Source of the DNA: Phylloscopus collybita
Taxonomy: Eukaryota > Chordata > Aves > Passeriformes > Phylloscopidae
Assembly (NCBI GenBank): GCA_027886175.1
Contig: JAJNNQ010000008.1
Coordinates: 988,501 to 1,052,500, forward strand
Reading direction: 5' to 3'
DNA length: 64,000 nt
Part shown: positions 53,785 through 64,000 of the stretch, piece by piece
Layout: each line of letters starts with the position of its first letter
Numbering within the stretch: position 1 is the stretch's first letter
Notes under the pieces: generated by a model
What the model was told of the DNA's origin: nothing
The model's input: only the letters and a program-made list of their open reading frames with translations
Database searches by the model: none
Program-made: the position numbers and the translations under genes

Positions 53785-55039
53785 CACACCAAGTTTACTG
53801 CAATGCATAAATATATAAACTTTTTAATATGCCAACTAATATAGGTCAGAAAATCGATGTATATAGTTCAAGTTTTGCAGCACTTCAGCATTGTAAAAAA
53901 TTAAAAAAAAAAAAAGTCAATGGATTGGCTGTTGCCCTTTTCCCCACCCTCCCACACTCCTCTGCTCAGAGTAACTCCAACCCCACATCAGTGCTATGGA
54001 AAGATTGAGCAGAAATAACTTTAAGAATGGCTCTTCAAGGACTGTTCAGTGAAATAACAATATTTTGAACTAGGTTGGGATCATATTTCAACATATGTAA
54101 GATGATTTCAATAAAGATGACAAAGGTTTACACTAACACAACTGAGGGCAGAGTTTGGCTTGTCTGAGGTCCACAAAGTTGCAGAGTGGAAAGTCTTGTA
54201 TGTAGTTATAATACTGGTTGTACAAAGTCTCTTTTTCTGAAGGGCAGGAGGTATTATTTCTATTTTCCATCTCTCCCATTTTATTCCTTTTAAATAAATA
54301 CAGGTTATGTCCCGCCCATCACAACAACAATGAAATCAAAAATTGAGGTAAAACTGTTCTACCAGCTGATCTTGACTACAAACAAAAGTCAATTAAATAT
54401 CACTACTGATGAGAACAAGGCTTGGTAAGAAATAAAATGCAAGATACTAAGTTCTTCACTATAACCACACCATAAAAACCCACCTTTCAAAGTCAGACAG
54501 CAGTAAACAAGACTGTACTGTAGCACAGAAATCATTAGTAAACCAACTTTTTATCCCAATTTAAAGTCACTGTACAAATTTTCTTTAACTCTTAGTCCAA
54601 AACCCATGTTTTCTGCAAAATAAATACATCCTTGTCGTATTTCACCTTTGTTCTAAGAGACATAAAATACACCTTTCTATGATCCTCAGTCTTAAAAACC
54701 ATTCTTAGCTTGCAAGCAGTCTGAAGTAAAAAGGAACACAATCTGTTTACTTTGTCCTTTTGCTCTTGCCAAAAGCAGTAATCATCACCAACTTCCAAAC
54801 ATGTCTTCCCTTTTCACTTCAAGGAAAAGAGCCACCCAAGCCCACCCAGAAGTGCACGCCACCCACCTGCAGACCAGTTCATCAGGCTACTCGAATGACA
54901 AGGTAGGAAAAAAAAACAGTTTACTTCTTTGTGGTGTACTGTATCCATTCTCTGGGGTGTATCCATTTCAGATTAGTCCATTTTCTATATATTAAAAATA
55001 TTTGTCGGAATGAAACCGTTGCAAATGAATGAAAAACCG

Positions 55040-55047
55040 TATGTACA
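55040..55047 (-). promoter_or_regulatory. GAN: Pumilio-type motif in GAN 3' UTR, proximal
   Basis: The minus strand reads TGTACATA, matching UGUANAUA, about 620 nt after the GAN stop. It lies in sequence that even a short GAN isoform would contain. Confidence 0.35.
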
Positions 55048-55258
55048 CACCTCCACCATTTTTTAGGCACAGACCTTATCTTTTGAGAAAGGACTAGAAA
55101 TAAAAGGTGCAACGACCAACACCTCCTGTGGCCTCATGCTCCGACAGCAGCACACCAGGGAGGTTGGTTATAGTGTAGCTTCTGTGTATTACAGCTATCC
55201 AGTTCCAGATAGCACAATGGATTCGTATCAGTTCCCCGCAGGGGAAACGCACCTGAAA

Positions 55259-55260
<2 letters not shown>

Positions 55261-55305
<45 letters not shown>
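55261..55305 (+). repeat. GAN: Poly(T) run, 45 nt (poly(A) in GAN mRNA)
   Basis: An uninterrupted 45-T run, the longest homopolymer in the window. It lies 358 nt downstream of the GAN stop, so the GAN mRNA would carry an internal A45 tract. Length is likely to be variable and hard to assemble. Confidence 0.95.
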
Positions 55306-55308
<3 letters not shown>

Positions 55309-55662
55309 TTTCAATAAGCTTCGCCAAAGGAAACCGATTCCCACCAGTTTCAGACACAAAAAAAATCCTCCTTCAATAACACGGTTTAAACTCCAAATGG
55401 TTACGACTGAAGGTGTTTCCTTGATCTCCCCTTTTATTTTTCCCCCTTCTCTTCTTTTTAATGTGTACTTAAGTTATTTGTTCCCGAAACAAGTACTGAG
55501 ACTCAAGCTTTGTAAGCATTTAAAACAAAAACAGTTACCATACCAAAGCACAGCATACAGTGTAAGTTTCAGCTGTAATTTCTCAGCTTTTCCTTTAAAT
55601 AGAGCTAGATTATGGTGGGCTGCACGGAACTCTTCCAGTCTCCTCCCCTGGCAGCACACGGG

Positions 55663-55844
55663 TCACGGGGAAGGTACGCGGATGCGGAACAATCCCTGCT
55701 GCAGCTGCAGTCGGAAGAGTTTGCAGTTGGCGATCCGCAGCGCCGCGCAGCCCGTCCGGCGCAGGTCCGAGGGGAACAGCGGCTTAGTGCGCTGCCAGGT
55801 GCCCGTGCTCCTCTTAAACTCCCTCACATAGTCATAGTTTGTAC
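55663..55844 (-). CDS. GAN: GAN (gigaxonin), last coding exon
   Basis: Gigaxonin is a BTB-BACK-Kelch substrate adaptor for CUL3 ubiquitin ligase that promotes turnover of intermediate filaments such as neurofilaments and vimentin. This exon supplies the second and third bases of a split Gly codon, then 59 codons and TGA, about residues 538-597 if the length equals human (597). It covers most of the sixth Kelch repeat and the conserved tail. Diagnostic blocks are 'YDYVREFKRSTGTW', 'SDLRRTGCAALRIANCKLF' and 'LQLQQGLFRIRV'. The acceptor is ATTCAG with the exon starting at 55844. Compared with recalled human sequence, differences include Gln-Arg for His-His after GTW and Pro for His three residues from the end. 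The gene continues rightward; the CMIP gene lies downstream on the same strand. Confidence 0.97.
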
Positions 55845-57464
55845 CTGAATGAACGAGAAGAGAGATGGGATGTGAGGGTGAGCAATGCCCCAGTGGCCCT
55901 GCCCTGGAGGGAGGCCTGAGAAGAATTGCACAATCTCCCTGCAGAGCCTTAAGATAAGGAAACAAGCTTTCAGTCACTGCGACCACTGAAGAACCCACAA
56001 TCCTCCAGGAGATTTTATGTAGATCTGTTGTAAACTATTGGCTTTGTTTCCCCTCCCACCCTAGTTTCCCATAAAACCCCTGGGTCCCACTAGTCCTTAG
56101 GGTACCCGTCCCTGGCCCCCTTCGCTGGTACTTTGCAATAAAGCTGCTTCATGCGGAATTGCCAAACGGGACCCTCTCTCTCTTTCCCGGGCCGGCTATG
56201 AGAGGAGCAGATCTCACAGGGCAGGAGCTGAGGAATCCCTGAGCCCGAAATCACAGGATCTGAACAATCACTGTTCTGCCCCCTGCTGAGATGCTCTCTG
56301 CCAGCTGAGGAGCACCCTGACTCCCCAGGAAGCTGTCTTTAAGGAGACACCTTTTGGGGTGGCTGCGGCCCTCTGGGTCCAAACTGCGGACCCCAGCACC
56401 AGCTGGAATAATGGGATGCTTAAAGCTGGCACGTTTAACCTCTCGTAAGGCAAATACATGAATGAGTGTGGTCTGGGTTTTTGCTGTTCTCCTCTGTCCC
56501 TTTTAAGGAGTTTGGTAAAGTCTTATTTTTGGCCTTCCGTGTTTTGGAGTCAGATACGCTTTTATATATAAATAACCTGCTTGTTATTGTAAAATCCAGC
56601 AATGTTTACATTCTTTTCATAAGGAGAAAACTGTTGATAGACTGTTGGGTTGCCCAGTGTGGCTGGAGAAGATTTTCTTCCTCCAATCCATGGTCACTGC
56701 TGAAGTTTGATAAATGTTGAATCTGTAAATAAACCCTCCTCTTTTCTGCCTTGGACATTGGAAAGTGTGGGTGTGAGTTCTTTATGTCGTGTAGGACAAA
56801 TGAGAGCACGCACAGAACACAAATCAGGGTGCGGATGGGCAGCTGAAATTGTTGTCAAAGGGGAATCACCATGACATTTCTGATCTGCTTAGACCCACCA
56901 AATTTGGAATTTCGTTTGCTTGTATTTTGGAGAAAGACCTGCTATGCACTCATATATGTACACATGGCCACAAAGTCTTCCAAACCTCTTTTACAGAGTG
57001 TGGCCAGATGCTGGCAGCTGAGAACTGAGTATGTTTGATAGCCCACACCCATTTGGTTGGGATTGAGAGCCAAGAGTCACTATCACATCCATATGAACCA
57101 CTGGATGATGCCCCTAGAATGCAGAATTGCCTGTTTCCCACTGCAAAGACAGGAGCTACAACCTCAGGCCTTAACAGGTCTTCCTACATTTAGATAAAAG
57201 CAGTAACACACTCTTAGGCTTGACCTCTTGTGGCCTTCAAACTAATCAACCAAATCAACCCAATGCTCACAGCACTGAACTTGTTACTGAGGAGGTCCAA
57301 AACCAACCTGTGTGCTTCTGTATGTCCAGCATAACCCCCTTGACCCACAGTGACAGAACAGTGTCCCAGCCTCTTATTCTTAAAATGTTCAGTCTCATCA
57401 GTGCCACGTATTCAAAATATTGGAAGAAAATGAGCATGAAGAGGTTTTTAGTCCTGGTTCTGAC
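55845..57464 (-). other. GAN: GAN intron 10
   Basis: Bounded by the CAG|GTCAGA donor of exon 10 and the ATTCAG acceptor of exon 11, phase 1. It is 1.62 kb and contains an LTR-like segment at about 55.99-56.22 kb. No coding content was recognised. Confidence 0.93.
55990..56220 (+). mobile_element. Possible solo LTR of an endogenous retrovirus, approximate limits
   Basis: A GC-rich segment in an AT-richer intron has the order expected of a retroviral LTR in plus orientation. A TATA-like ATAAAA lies at 56071-56076, and 61 nt further on is AATAAA at 56137-56142 in the context TTTGCAATAAAGCTGC. A pyrimidine-rich U5-like stretch (CCCTCTCTCTCTTTCCC) and a possible terminal CACA near 56218 follow. 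No internal retroviral genes and no clear target-site duplication are visible, and the left boundary is uncertain (it could start near 55871 or 56018). It is antisense to GAN. It could also be a chance arrangement. Confidence 0.45.
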
Positions 57465-57574
57465 CTGTATCAAGATCTCCAATCACGTATATGCTGGCTC
57501 CGATGGGCACAGCTCCATACACAAAAGAAGAGCTAGTTGGGATACATAGGTTCTGGTCATTTAGATAAATCCAC
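57465..57574 (-). CDS. GAN: GAN (gigaxonin), penultimate coding exon (exon 10 by human numbering)
   Basis: A 110-nt exon encoding about residues 501-538, from the end of the fifth into the sixth Kelch repeat. The product includes 'WIYLNDQNLCIP' and 'SSSFVYGAVPIGASIYVIGD', nearly identical to recalled human gigaxonin, with Thr in place of Ala after 'CIP'. The acceptor is TTTTTACAG and the donor is CAG|GTCAGA. Splicing completes an Arg codon with exon 9 (AG|G) and a Gly codon with exon 11 (G|GT), so reading frame is preserved across all three exons. Confidence 0.97.
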
Positions 57575-60500
57575 CTGTAAAAATAACAGTTAAAAAACAG
57601 GATTTGATTTTTAGTGAGCACATTTTAAAAAATAATCCAGAGTCTTTTTGCAGCTATAATCCTTGACTCAAAAGCAGAATGTACATATTAATTTGTTCTG
57701 TAAAGGGAACATTGTACGGTTTGGGGCAGTCCTGGTTTCTCCCAGCCAGGAAAAGTAGATAGTACTGCTGTATCCTGAAGTTGCTTAATTTCAGAATTGC
57801 TTAACTCATCTGTGTAATCTACCCTTAATAAATTCTTTTTGCAGCCACCTAGTGTGACCTTCTGGAAGAGAGCAAGCATGTTAGAGAGCCAACAGCAGCT
57901 ATGCCAGTCAATCTTCCCTACAGAGAAAATTTTAGGCAGTTTTGTCTTAAAATTAGTCTTTAAATTGTCTTTAAAATAAACACATGTAAGTTTTAATGAT
58001 CCATAGTAGGGGAAATAACAAATTGCTATAGCAGTACTTGTTATTAAGCAGTATCTCCCCCATATAATTCTTCAACTTCTTTAATAGTGCTTTATCAGAA
58101 ACAACATATCCTTGCCTGCTATGAAGAACGCAGCACTTGGCAATGCTTAACTTCAAACAAGGGATAGAAGACTGGAAATCAAAGTGGTAATGGAATTTGG
58201 AAAAGAAATCTCCTTTATCTGGAATTGCCACAGACCCTCCCAATCACATACCAGGCTCTTTTCAATCCCTTTCCAGCTCCTACAGTAATCCTCCAATTCC
58301 CCTGTGTTCACTGTAAGCTCAGGCTCATTTCAACACTACATCAGCCTGATCTTTCCACCGAATCAAAGCAGTTTTCCATGTTGAAGCCTTTGGAAAGCAG
58401 GTAGGGATGTACTCCTCATCCACTTGGGGTGCTGGTTTATAAAGAGGTCCAAAAGTTATCAGCATCCTCTCTGTGATTCTGAAACAAATTCCTACAAAAT
58501 ACTGCTGCACCTTTTCAGATTCTGTCACAGTTACCATGTACAGACCCTGAGATGTACAAATCAAGGCCATCTTAGGGGACTGCTCCTACACTTTTTATTA
58601 AATAATTTACAGAGAATATGAAGGTCTGAAAAACGTTTGAAAATCATCCCATATATTTTCATGGCCATACCAGGTTAATTTGAAGGAAAAAGTCAGAAAA
58701 TGCCCTCCCAGATATTGCTAATCTTTGAAAATTCTGCATCATCTGAACTCCTGATTCAGAAGTAAACCACTCTTCTGGCACTGAAGGAGATGCTGCTCCA
58801 TATCAACTATCTTGGAGACAGAAATCAATTTTTAAAGGGCAAATGAAAGGATTAGCTGTCAATTATTTTGTCTGTGCTGTACACTGAAGGATTAATGCTC
58901 TGTGCTAAGCAAGGAAATGGTTTGTAGCTGTCACAGAGGAGGACAGATGAACTAAGGAGAGAAAAGGAGAAGTTCTCTACACTGGTTCAGAAACTCTCAC
59001 AGATCAAAACAACTTGCACCATATTTCATTAGCTTCCTTCCCTTACTGTAGGAGGAGGACACAGTACCTTCACTGCTTTTTAGCAGCAAGTGACCTAGAA
59101 TTCTGAAAACTGAGTAAGTGGCAGAGAAAAAAAAGGAAGACGGGATTTTTTTATTTTTTTTTAAATTCTAACTACAGGACCAGGTTAAGGAAGGGAAAAA
59201 CCTCAAATCAGGAGTTTATCTGCACTAGAAACTCTGGGTTTTTGAGTTTAAATAAAAAAAATCTAAACCCACAGGGTGAGACCCAAGCATTTTCCTACTG
59301 TGCATCACCAAAGGACAATATTAAAGTATCTGTAGCTGCTTGTGAAAATTCATCTTCAGGCTTTCTCAAAGTGTATTCTTTAAAAAACAGGCACCACTTT
59401 TCAGGAACATTCACAGCAGCTTTAGCAGTTAAAACTAGGAAGGAACAAAGACAGGAAGGGCAAGGGGTCACGTTTCATCAGAATTTGACTAAGCTCCAGC
59501 TTAATGTGGGTTGTGCCTGCTGTTTGAACAGTATGGAAAAAACACCATGACCAAAAATTCACAATCTTCAGGAATCTGAAAACAGTCCTTGGAACAGAAC
59601 TCTTGCGTACTTCCCTGGGATGGCTCCACTCAAACCGAGTCCAAGAGGAGCAGGGGGAAGGCAAGCCCTGCTGCAACCACAGGCAGAAGAGATGGCTCTG
59701 AAACTGGAACAGGCTTCCACCCAATTTTAAAAAAGAAGGGAAGGAATCCTGATTTTTTTCAGTCTTAAAGTGAGACAAACAAAACAATCCATCCACACTG
59801 CTGTAATTAACGAGTGGGATGGGGGTAACTGTTTTTATTTCCAAGTGGGAAGTAAATAAAGATGTGATACAGAACCAACAAAGTCTAGACATGTCACCTC
59901 AAGATCACCCCAGCTGAGAAAGGAAGACTGGAAATGAATGGAAGTCCATGTTCCTCTCATCTGACAGTGCTATCAGTCAGTCAGTCTTCTCATTACATGT
60001 GCATAAGCACTTGCTTTTAATGAAATTCCTGCACTCTGACTGGAAGAATGTTGCTAATTACACATACTATGTCACAAGACTATTTAGTTCCCTAGTTATA
60101 TACTGCTGAAAGCTCTTCCTTATTTTTATGATGTGCCAGTAGCAAGAAGAACATTGTAAAGGATATTTTATCAAAGTACTGCTTCTGAAAATTCTCTCTC
60201 ACTTTTATCCCCCTTAATACCTGCAAATTTTCATAATTCTTTTTTGACTCATGGAAAGAAGGAAGAAATCCTACCCCACTTACAGACCACCAGGGAAAGG
60301 TAGCATTGGCCATACACCAGCAGATCTTGCAAAGAAACTTAAAGTCAGTTTGGGCTCTTTTAAATATTTCCAACCATCCACATTGAAAAGAAAAACCTGA
60401 GTGTGTACAGACATCATCCAATTCTCCACTCACCTACATGCTGCTAAAGGTGTATTATAAATTATGAACTCTGACAGAAAAAAAGTCTGACTCATCAAGG

Positions 60501-63090
60501 TCTTGAGTATGTATTTAAGGCTTCCTGCTTTTTATGGAGTAGACCAACACTGGATCACTGAGTGAAGGATACCTTCACATTTCCATCTTCCATTTTCACA
60601 TTCATTAAATCTGTTTTTAGCTTGATCGATATTTAAAAAAACAGGATACAATGCACACAAAGTTCAATCTACAGCCTTTGAAAAAAAAAATCCACATCCT
60701 GCAAAAACCCTGCAGTCTGACATACAGCTTTTTCTATCTTTGGGTTCACTTAAATCCACTCATGCACATGACTCTAAAGACAGGCTGACAAAACATTTAT
60801 TAATTGAAGAATCTCAGTCACAGCAGCACTTCAAGTATGAGAATTATTTCCTACATTACCCTGTTCACATTTCATGTGGATGCTACTATTCTGTCTCACT
60901 TCATTTATTTTATTACTTGTTTATACAGCACAGCTTAACAGCAGTCTCCATGTTTATTTTTTTGCTAGTGTGAAGATCCCAGCATATCCCCAGTCTTTGA
61001 AAAGTCTGCGTCATGGTTAAGAATAACAATTTTGAAAGACTCTGCTCTGTGAGTTATTTTAGAGTAAGTTACTGTCAAAGTAAACAATATTAAACGAGTC
61101 CAGTCCTTTAATCCAATTCAAGCCAGAATTATGGCAGCTTACATGAATTAATATGTTTATATACTGATGTGAGTACATCCTTAGACATTCACACTGCAGT
61201 AAAACCTGCAACTCAGACACCTGGGCTCTGGGTGCCTGGGGTGATGCTGGACCCTGTGCTCTGGCAATGAGGCCTGAGGCACACATGGAAATTCGTGCAG
61301 GTGACACAGGTGTGCCCTGCTGCACGTACCCCATAACCAACACCACCCCACAGCTGAACTCACAGTCCAGACAGTTGTCTCCATCCACAGAGAAAGTGAA
61401 CAACATGGAGTCCTGCACTTGCTTAACAACAGCAGGAAAAGCCCACAGCTCATTACAAAGTATGCAGTATTGGCACATAACTATTAAAAAAATCATGGTG
61501 AATTTTGGTTTGAGACTGCTAGAATTGATCTGCTACACAGATCACTGAGGATACTGAAACCTGGGATAACTGACAGACCCTGGAGCTGAGTGCTGGAACA
61601 TAACACAGAGGCACTGCACCCTCTTCTGGCTACAGCACCCCTGGGCTGAGCTGGGGCCTTCCAAACTCCAGGAGAACCATCCCAGGCAGCAGCTGCCACC
61701 ATCCCAGCCTTCCCTGGTCCCCAGTCCCCACAGGAACAGCCACAACCTGTGCCCTGCCTGCAGGTTCATGCTGAGTTAAATTTCTAAGCTCAGAGTGGGC
61801 AGTGGCAGAGCAGAAAGGCAAAATCTGCTATCTCAACTGCCCTCCCCATGTGCCTCCTCCATCAGCTCCATCAGTTACCTCTGCTGCCTCCCCTGCCCTG
61901 TGCCAGCACAGCCCTCACACCACACACCCAGCAGCTGCAGTTCCATCCCTGTCCCACTGGAATCCTGGAAGGCCTCGGGGATGGATGCCACCAAGCAAAG
62001 ACACAAATGCATCCCAGCGTGGCAGGTGTGGCTGCTGCAGTCAGCAGGTGGCACCACGGGCTCGCCCAGGCTGGGCCCTCCCAGCTCCCCAAACTCCACT
62101 TGATGGGAGCTCAACCTGCAGCAACCAGTGAAACAGGTTTGCAGCCACTGCTGAAGAATCAATCACAAGCTGTAACCTTCTGAAGAACAGAATCACGCTG
62201 GAAATACTTCAAGTAAATCAGCTGAAAATAGCAAGTAGGAGAGAGGGGAGCACTTCTTTTCACAGTTCTTTCCCTTTCAAAGACCTCTTGCAAAACATTA
62301 ATAAATTTCTACCATTTCCCCAGCCCCCAGAAGGCTAGCAAACACTAAGGGAGCATCAGCAGCAACAGCCCCTCTGATGTGTCTGCTTCCTTTAACCAAT
62401 TTAAAGGATGTTTTTCTTCAGCTTCATTTGATTATAGCTAGTTTAGACATCACTTTGAACAACAGAGAAGACCTCTTCATACAGAAATTAAAGTCTCTTT
62501 ACAACCATATCTTGCAAGAAAATTACATAATGAATTTACATGTACTGTTCTATTTTTGTGTCCTTTTATACAGGTCACTGTCATAAATCACTCTTGATCT
62601 TCTAATAAAGACATGCTAATCTCCTTCACTTGTCAACAAGCCTTGAAACATCTGACCACAAAGTCTTTTTAAAATTTAATTTATGAAAGAAGAATAATCC
62701 AATTTACAGTCATATGCAAGAAAAAAAGTCACTGGAGGAACCAAGCTTGTCGGTTATGACTGGAGAATAAGGTGACTAAACAAAAAATTCAATGTAAGGT
62801 AACATTTTGAATGGTTACCACATATAGTAAGGTGGATTCCACTACCAGAGCCAAGAGATAACAAATGAAGTACTCAGAAGCAAATTCAAAACGCAGAAGG
62901 AGATGAGCCATGCAGTGTGGTGAGGTGGCTGTGAGATGTATGGCATCCATACATGTCTTTCCTATGGAAAAAGTCTACATCAGCTATAAATGCTTAGAAC
63001 AGAAATGCATGGAATTTCTCATCTCTAGTTTAGGAATTCCCTAAGCTGCAAATCTTTGGAGATAGGATTGGATTGTGAAGAAATACCCCT

Positions 63091-63138
63091 ATCCATCCAT
63101 CCATCCATCCATCCATCCATCCATCCATCCATCCATCC
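63091..63138 (+). repeat. (ATCC)12 microsatellite
   Basis: Twelve perfect ATCC units in GAN intron 9, followed within a few bases by a CR1 3' end. Probably polymorphic. Confidence 0.97.
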
Positions 63139-63143
63139 CTCTG

Positions 63144-63185
63144 TAGAATCATTTAGGAATCATTTAGGTTGGAAAAGACCTGCAA
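63144..63185 (-). mobile_element. CR1 LINE 3' terminal stub
   Basis: The plus strand shows 'AGAATCATTTAGGAATC' then 'ATTTAGGTTGGAAAAGACC', the reversed terminal bases of a CR1 with its short terminal repeat. Similarity fades after about 40 bp, so this is a very 5'-truncated copy or a remnant. It lies in GAN intron 9. Confidence 0.7.
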
Positions 63186-63542
63186 TAAGCACTCAAGAGG
63201 GAGCTGTGGGCATGGTAGGGGTGGGGGCAGCAGCTGCACCTGGGGAAATTGCAGAGTGCCGGGGAAGAACCACACACTCCCTGTGTGACCAAGGTGCTTC
63301 TCCTGTCCAGGGGCACTCAAGACCCACAGGATGGCTCCAGGGCTTTAGGCTTGGCATGCTAGAGGGAAAAGTGGAGTGGAGGGGCCTTCAGCAACAGCCA
63401 CACAGGGTCACAAAATGTGAAATGAGCAACAGATACATGACACAGAGCTCATGTGCTTTGGAGTGCAGGAACAAGGGGTGAGGGAACAGGCAAATGACTG
63501 GATGGCAAGTTATTTTCTATGTTTAGAGCTGCAGCCAGTTAC

Positions 63543-63671
63543 CTTTTAAACTCATCATGATAAAACTCTGATTTGCATGTCACCATCTCACTGGCTTGGC
63601 TGTCGTCACGACTCCTGACCCCACCAAATACATAAAGCTCAGAGGCAACTCCACAGGCCACTGCCCCAAAT
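63543..63671 (-). CDS. GAN: GAN (gigaxonin), exon 9 by human numbering
   Basis: A 129-nt exon encoding about residues 458-501, the end of Kelch repeat 4 and much of repeat 5. Diagnostic blocks are 'FGAVACGVASELYVFGGVRS' and 'SEMVTCKSEFYHDEFK', with the Gly-Gly pair typical of Kelch strands. The recalled human protein has Met where this has Ser in 'VASELY', and there are conservative changes (DDSQAS for EDAQGS). The acceptor is TATTTTCAG and the donor is AAAAG|GTAACT. The first base completes an Arg codon begun in exon 8, which lies beyond the right edge. Confidence 0.97.
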
Positions 63672-64000
63672 CTGAAAATACAAATGAGGAAAGAATATTA
63701 ATGCAATGTATCAAAACCCTTTTGCATACCCTTCTGAACTGTCTTCATCTTTTACTCTTTTATTTATTTCTACACACAGGTGCCTTAAATATCCAACAAG
63801 ACAAGACGAGTCATGGATATTAATTGTAAGCGACTAATTCAGATCACAAAAGAAAAAAAATCAGTAAAAATATTTCTCTCTAAAAATATTCTGAAGTTCC
63901 AATTGAACTATAATTTCTAGTTTTCATTTTGTATCAGGGAATTATTGCTTATAACATCAGGGCTATGTTTCTACAAAATTTATACTTATTGCTTGGATGC
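63672..64000 (-). other. GAN: GAN intron 8 (3' end only)
   Basis: Sequence upstream of the exon 9 acceptor. It is AT-rich, with no exon or repeat recognised before the window ends. Confidence 0.88.

Larger units (their letters stand above)
42030..55662 (-). other. GAN: Inferred long 3' UTR of GAN
   Basis: This lies between the GAN stop codon and the paired polyadenylation signals at 42.04 kb. It contains no recognisable coding exon on either strand and has many AT-rich stretches, Pumilio-type motifs and A or T homopolymers. A UTR of more than 10 kb is what I recall for human GAN, and the leftmost 2 kb is repeat-poor AT-rich sequence of UTR character. The interval is not uniform: 44.3-46.9 kb and 52.2-53.2 kb are more GC-rich. 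Shorter isoforms are likely, for example via AATAAA near 54.28, 53.69 or 47.79 kb. An alternative is that GAN ends earlier and another transcript occupies the left part. Confidence 0.55.
57575..63542 (-). other. GAN: GAN intron 9
   Basis: About 6 kb between exon 9 (donor AAAG|GTAACT) and exon 10 (acceptor TTACAG). It contains a (ATCC)12 microsatellite and a CR1 stub near its 5' end (63.1 kb). A more GC-rich patch at 61.2-62.15 kb holds unrecognised overlapping ORFs on both strands. No other exon was recognised. Confidence 0.9.

Noticed and set aside
55136..55831. Plus-strand ORF of 231 codons
   Set aside because: It is antisense to the GAN last exon and contains a poly-Phe run from the 45-T tract. 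It has no similarity to known proteins.
58325..58570. Minus-strand ORF of 81 codons in GAN intron 9, with soluble-protein-like composition
   Set aside because: Not part of gigaxonin, no flanking splice sites of note, and not recognised as a retrocopy of a known gene. Probably chance.
61190..62150. GC-rich patch in GAN intron 9 with overlapping ORFs on both strands
   Set aside because: CpG content is low, ORFs overlap in several frames without a recognisable product, and no promoter or splice evidence is apparent.

Overview
The window looks like vertebrate, most likely bird, nuclear DNA. It has two recognisable multi-exon genes with large introns, GT-AG splice sites, a strong CpG-island promoter, and truncated copies of CR1, the LINE family typical of birds and other sauropsids. 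There are no operons, CRISPR arrays or bacterial or phage genes. No tRNA, rRNA or other structured RNA gene was recognised. Most open reading frames are chance ORFs in introns, intergenic DNA or UTR. Family assignments come from recalled protein sequences, not from a database search.

Layout. From 1 to about 20.0 kb is the 5' end of CMIP (c-Maf-inducing protein) on the minus strand: its first coding exon (19036-19332), a CpG-island 5' leader and promoter to about 20.1 kb, and the start of intron 1, which runs leftward out of the window. A CR1 fragment lies just upstream of the promoter. From about 20.6 to 42.0 kb is intergenic DNA with no recognised gene. It holds an orphan CpG island at 38.2-38.6 kb and a 65-bp minisatellite at 38.96-39.34 kb. 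From about 42.0 to 64.0 kb is the 3' half of GAN (gigaxonin, a BTB-Kelch CUL3 adaptor), also on the minus strand. The last three coding exons are present (63543-63671, 57465-57574, 55663-55844), and splicing them gives the gigaxonin C-terminus with a normal stop. The earlier exons lie beyond 64 kb. The stop is followed by an inferred 3' UTR of about 13.6 kb, ending near paired polyadenylation signals at 42.04-42.06 kb.

The genes are arranged head to tail (GAN then CMIP, same strand), which is the order I recall at human 16q23.2, so this is a conserved syntenic block. They are not known to act in one pathway: gigaxonin directs turnover of intermediate filaments, and CMIP is a PH/LRR signalling adaptor. 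I found no new multi-gene system. The most notable points are the CMIP promoter architecture with a CR1 abutting it, the very long GAN 3' UTR with a 45-nt A tract near the stop, the orphan CpG island beside a minisatellite, and a possible LTR in GAN intron 10.
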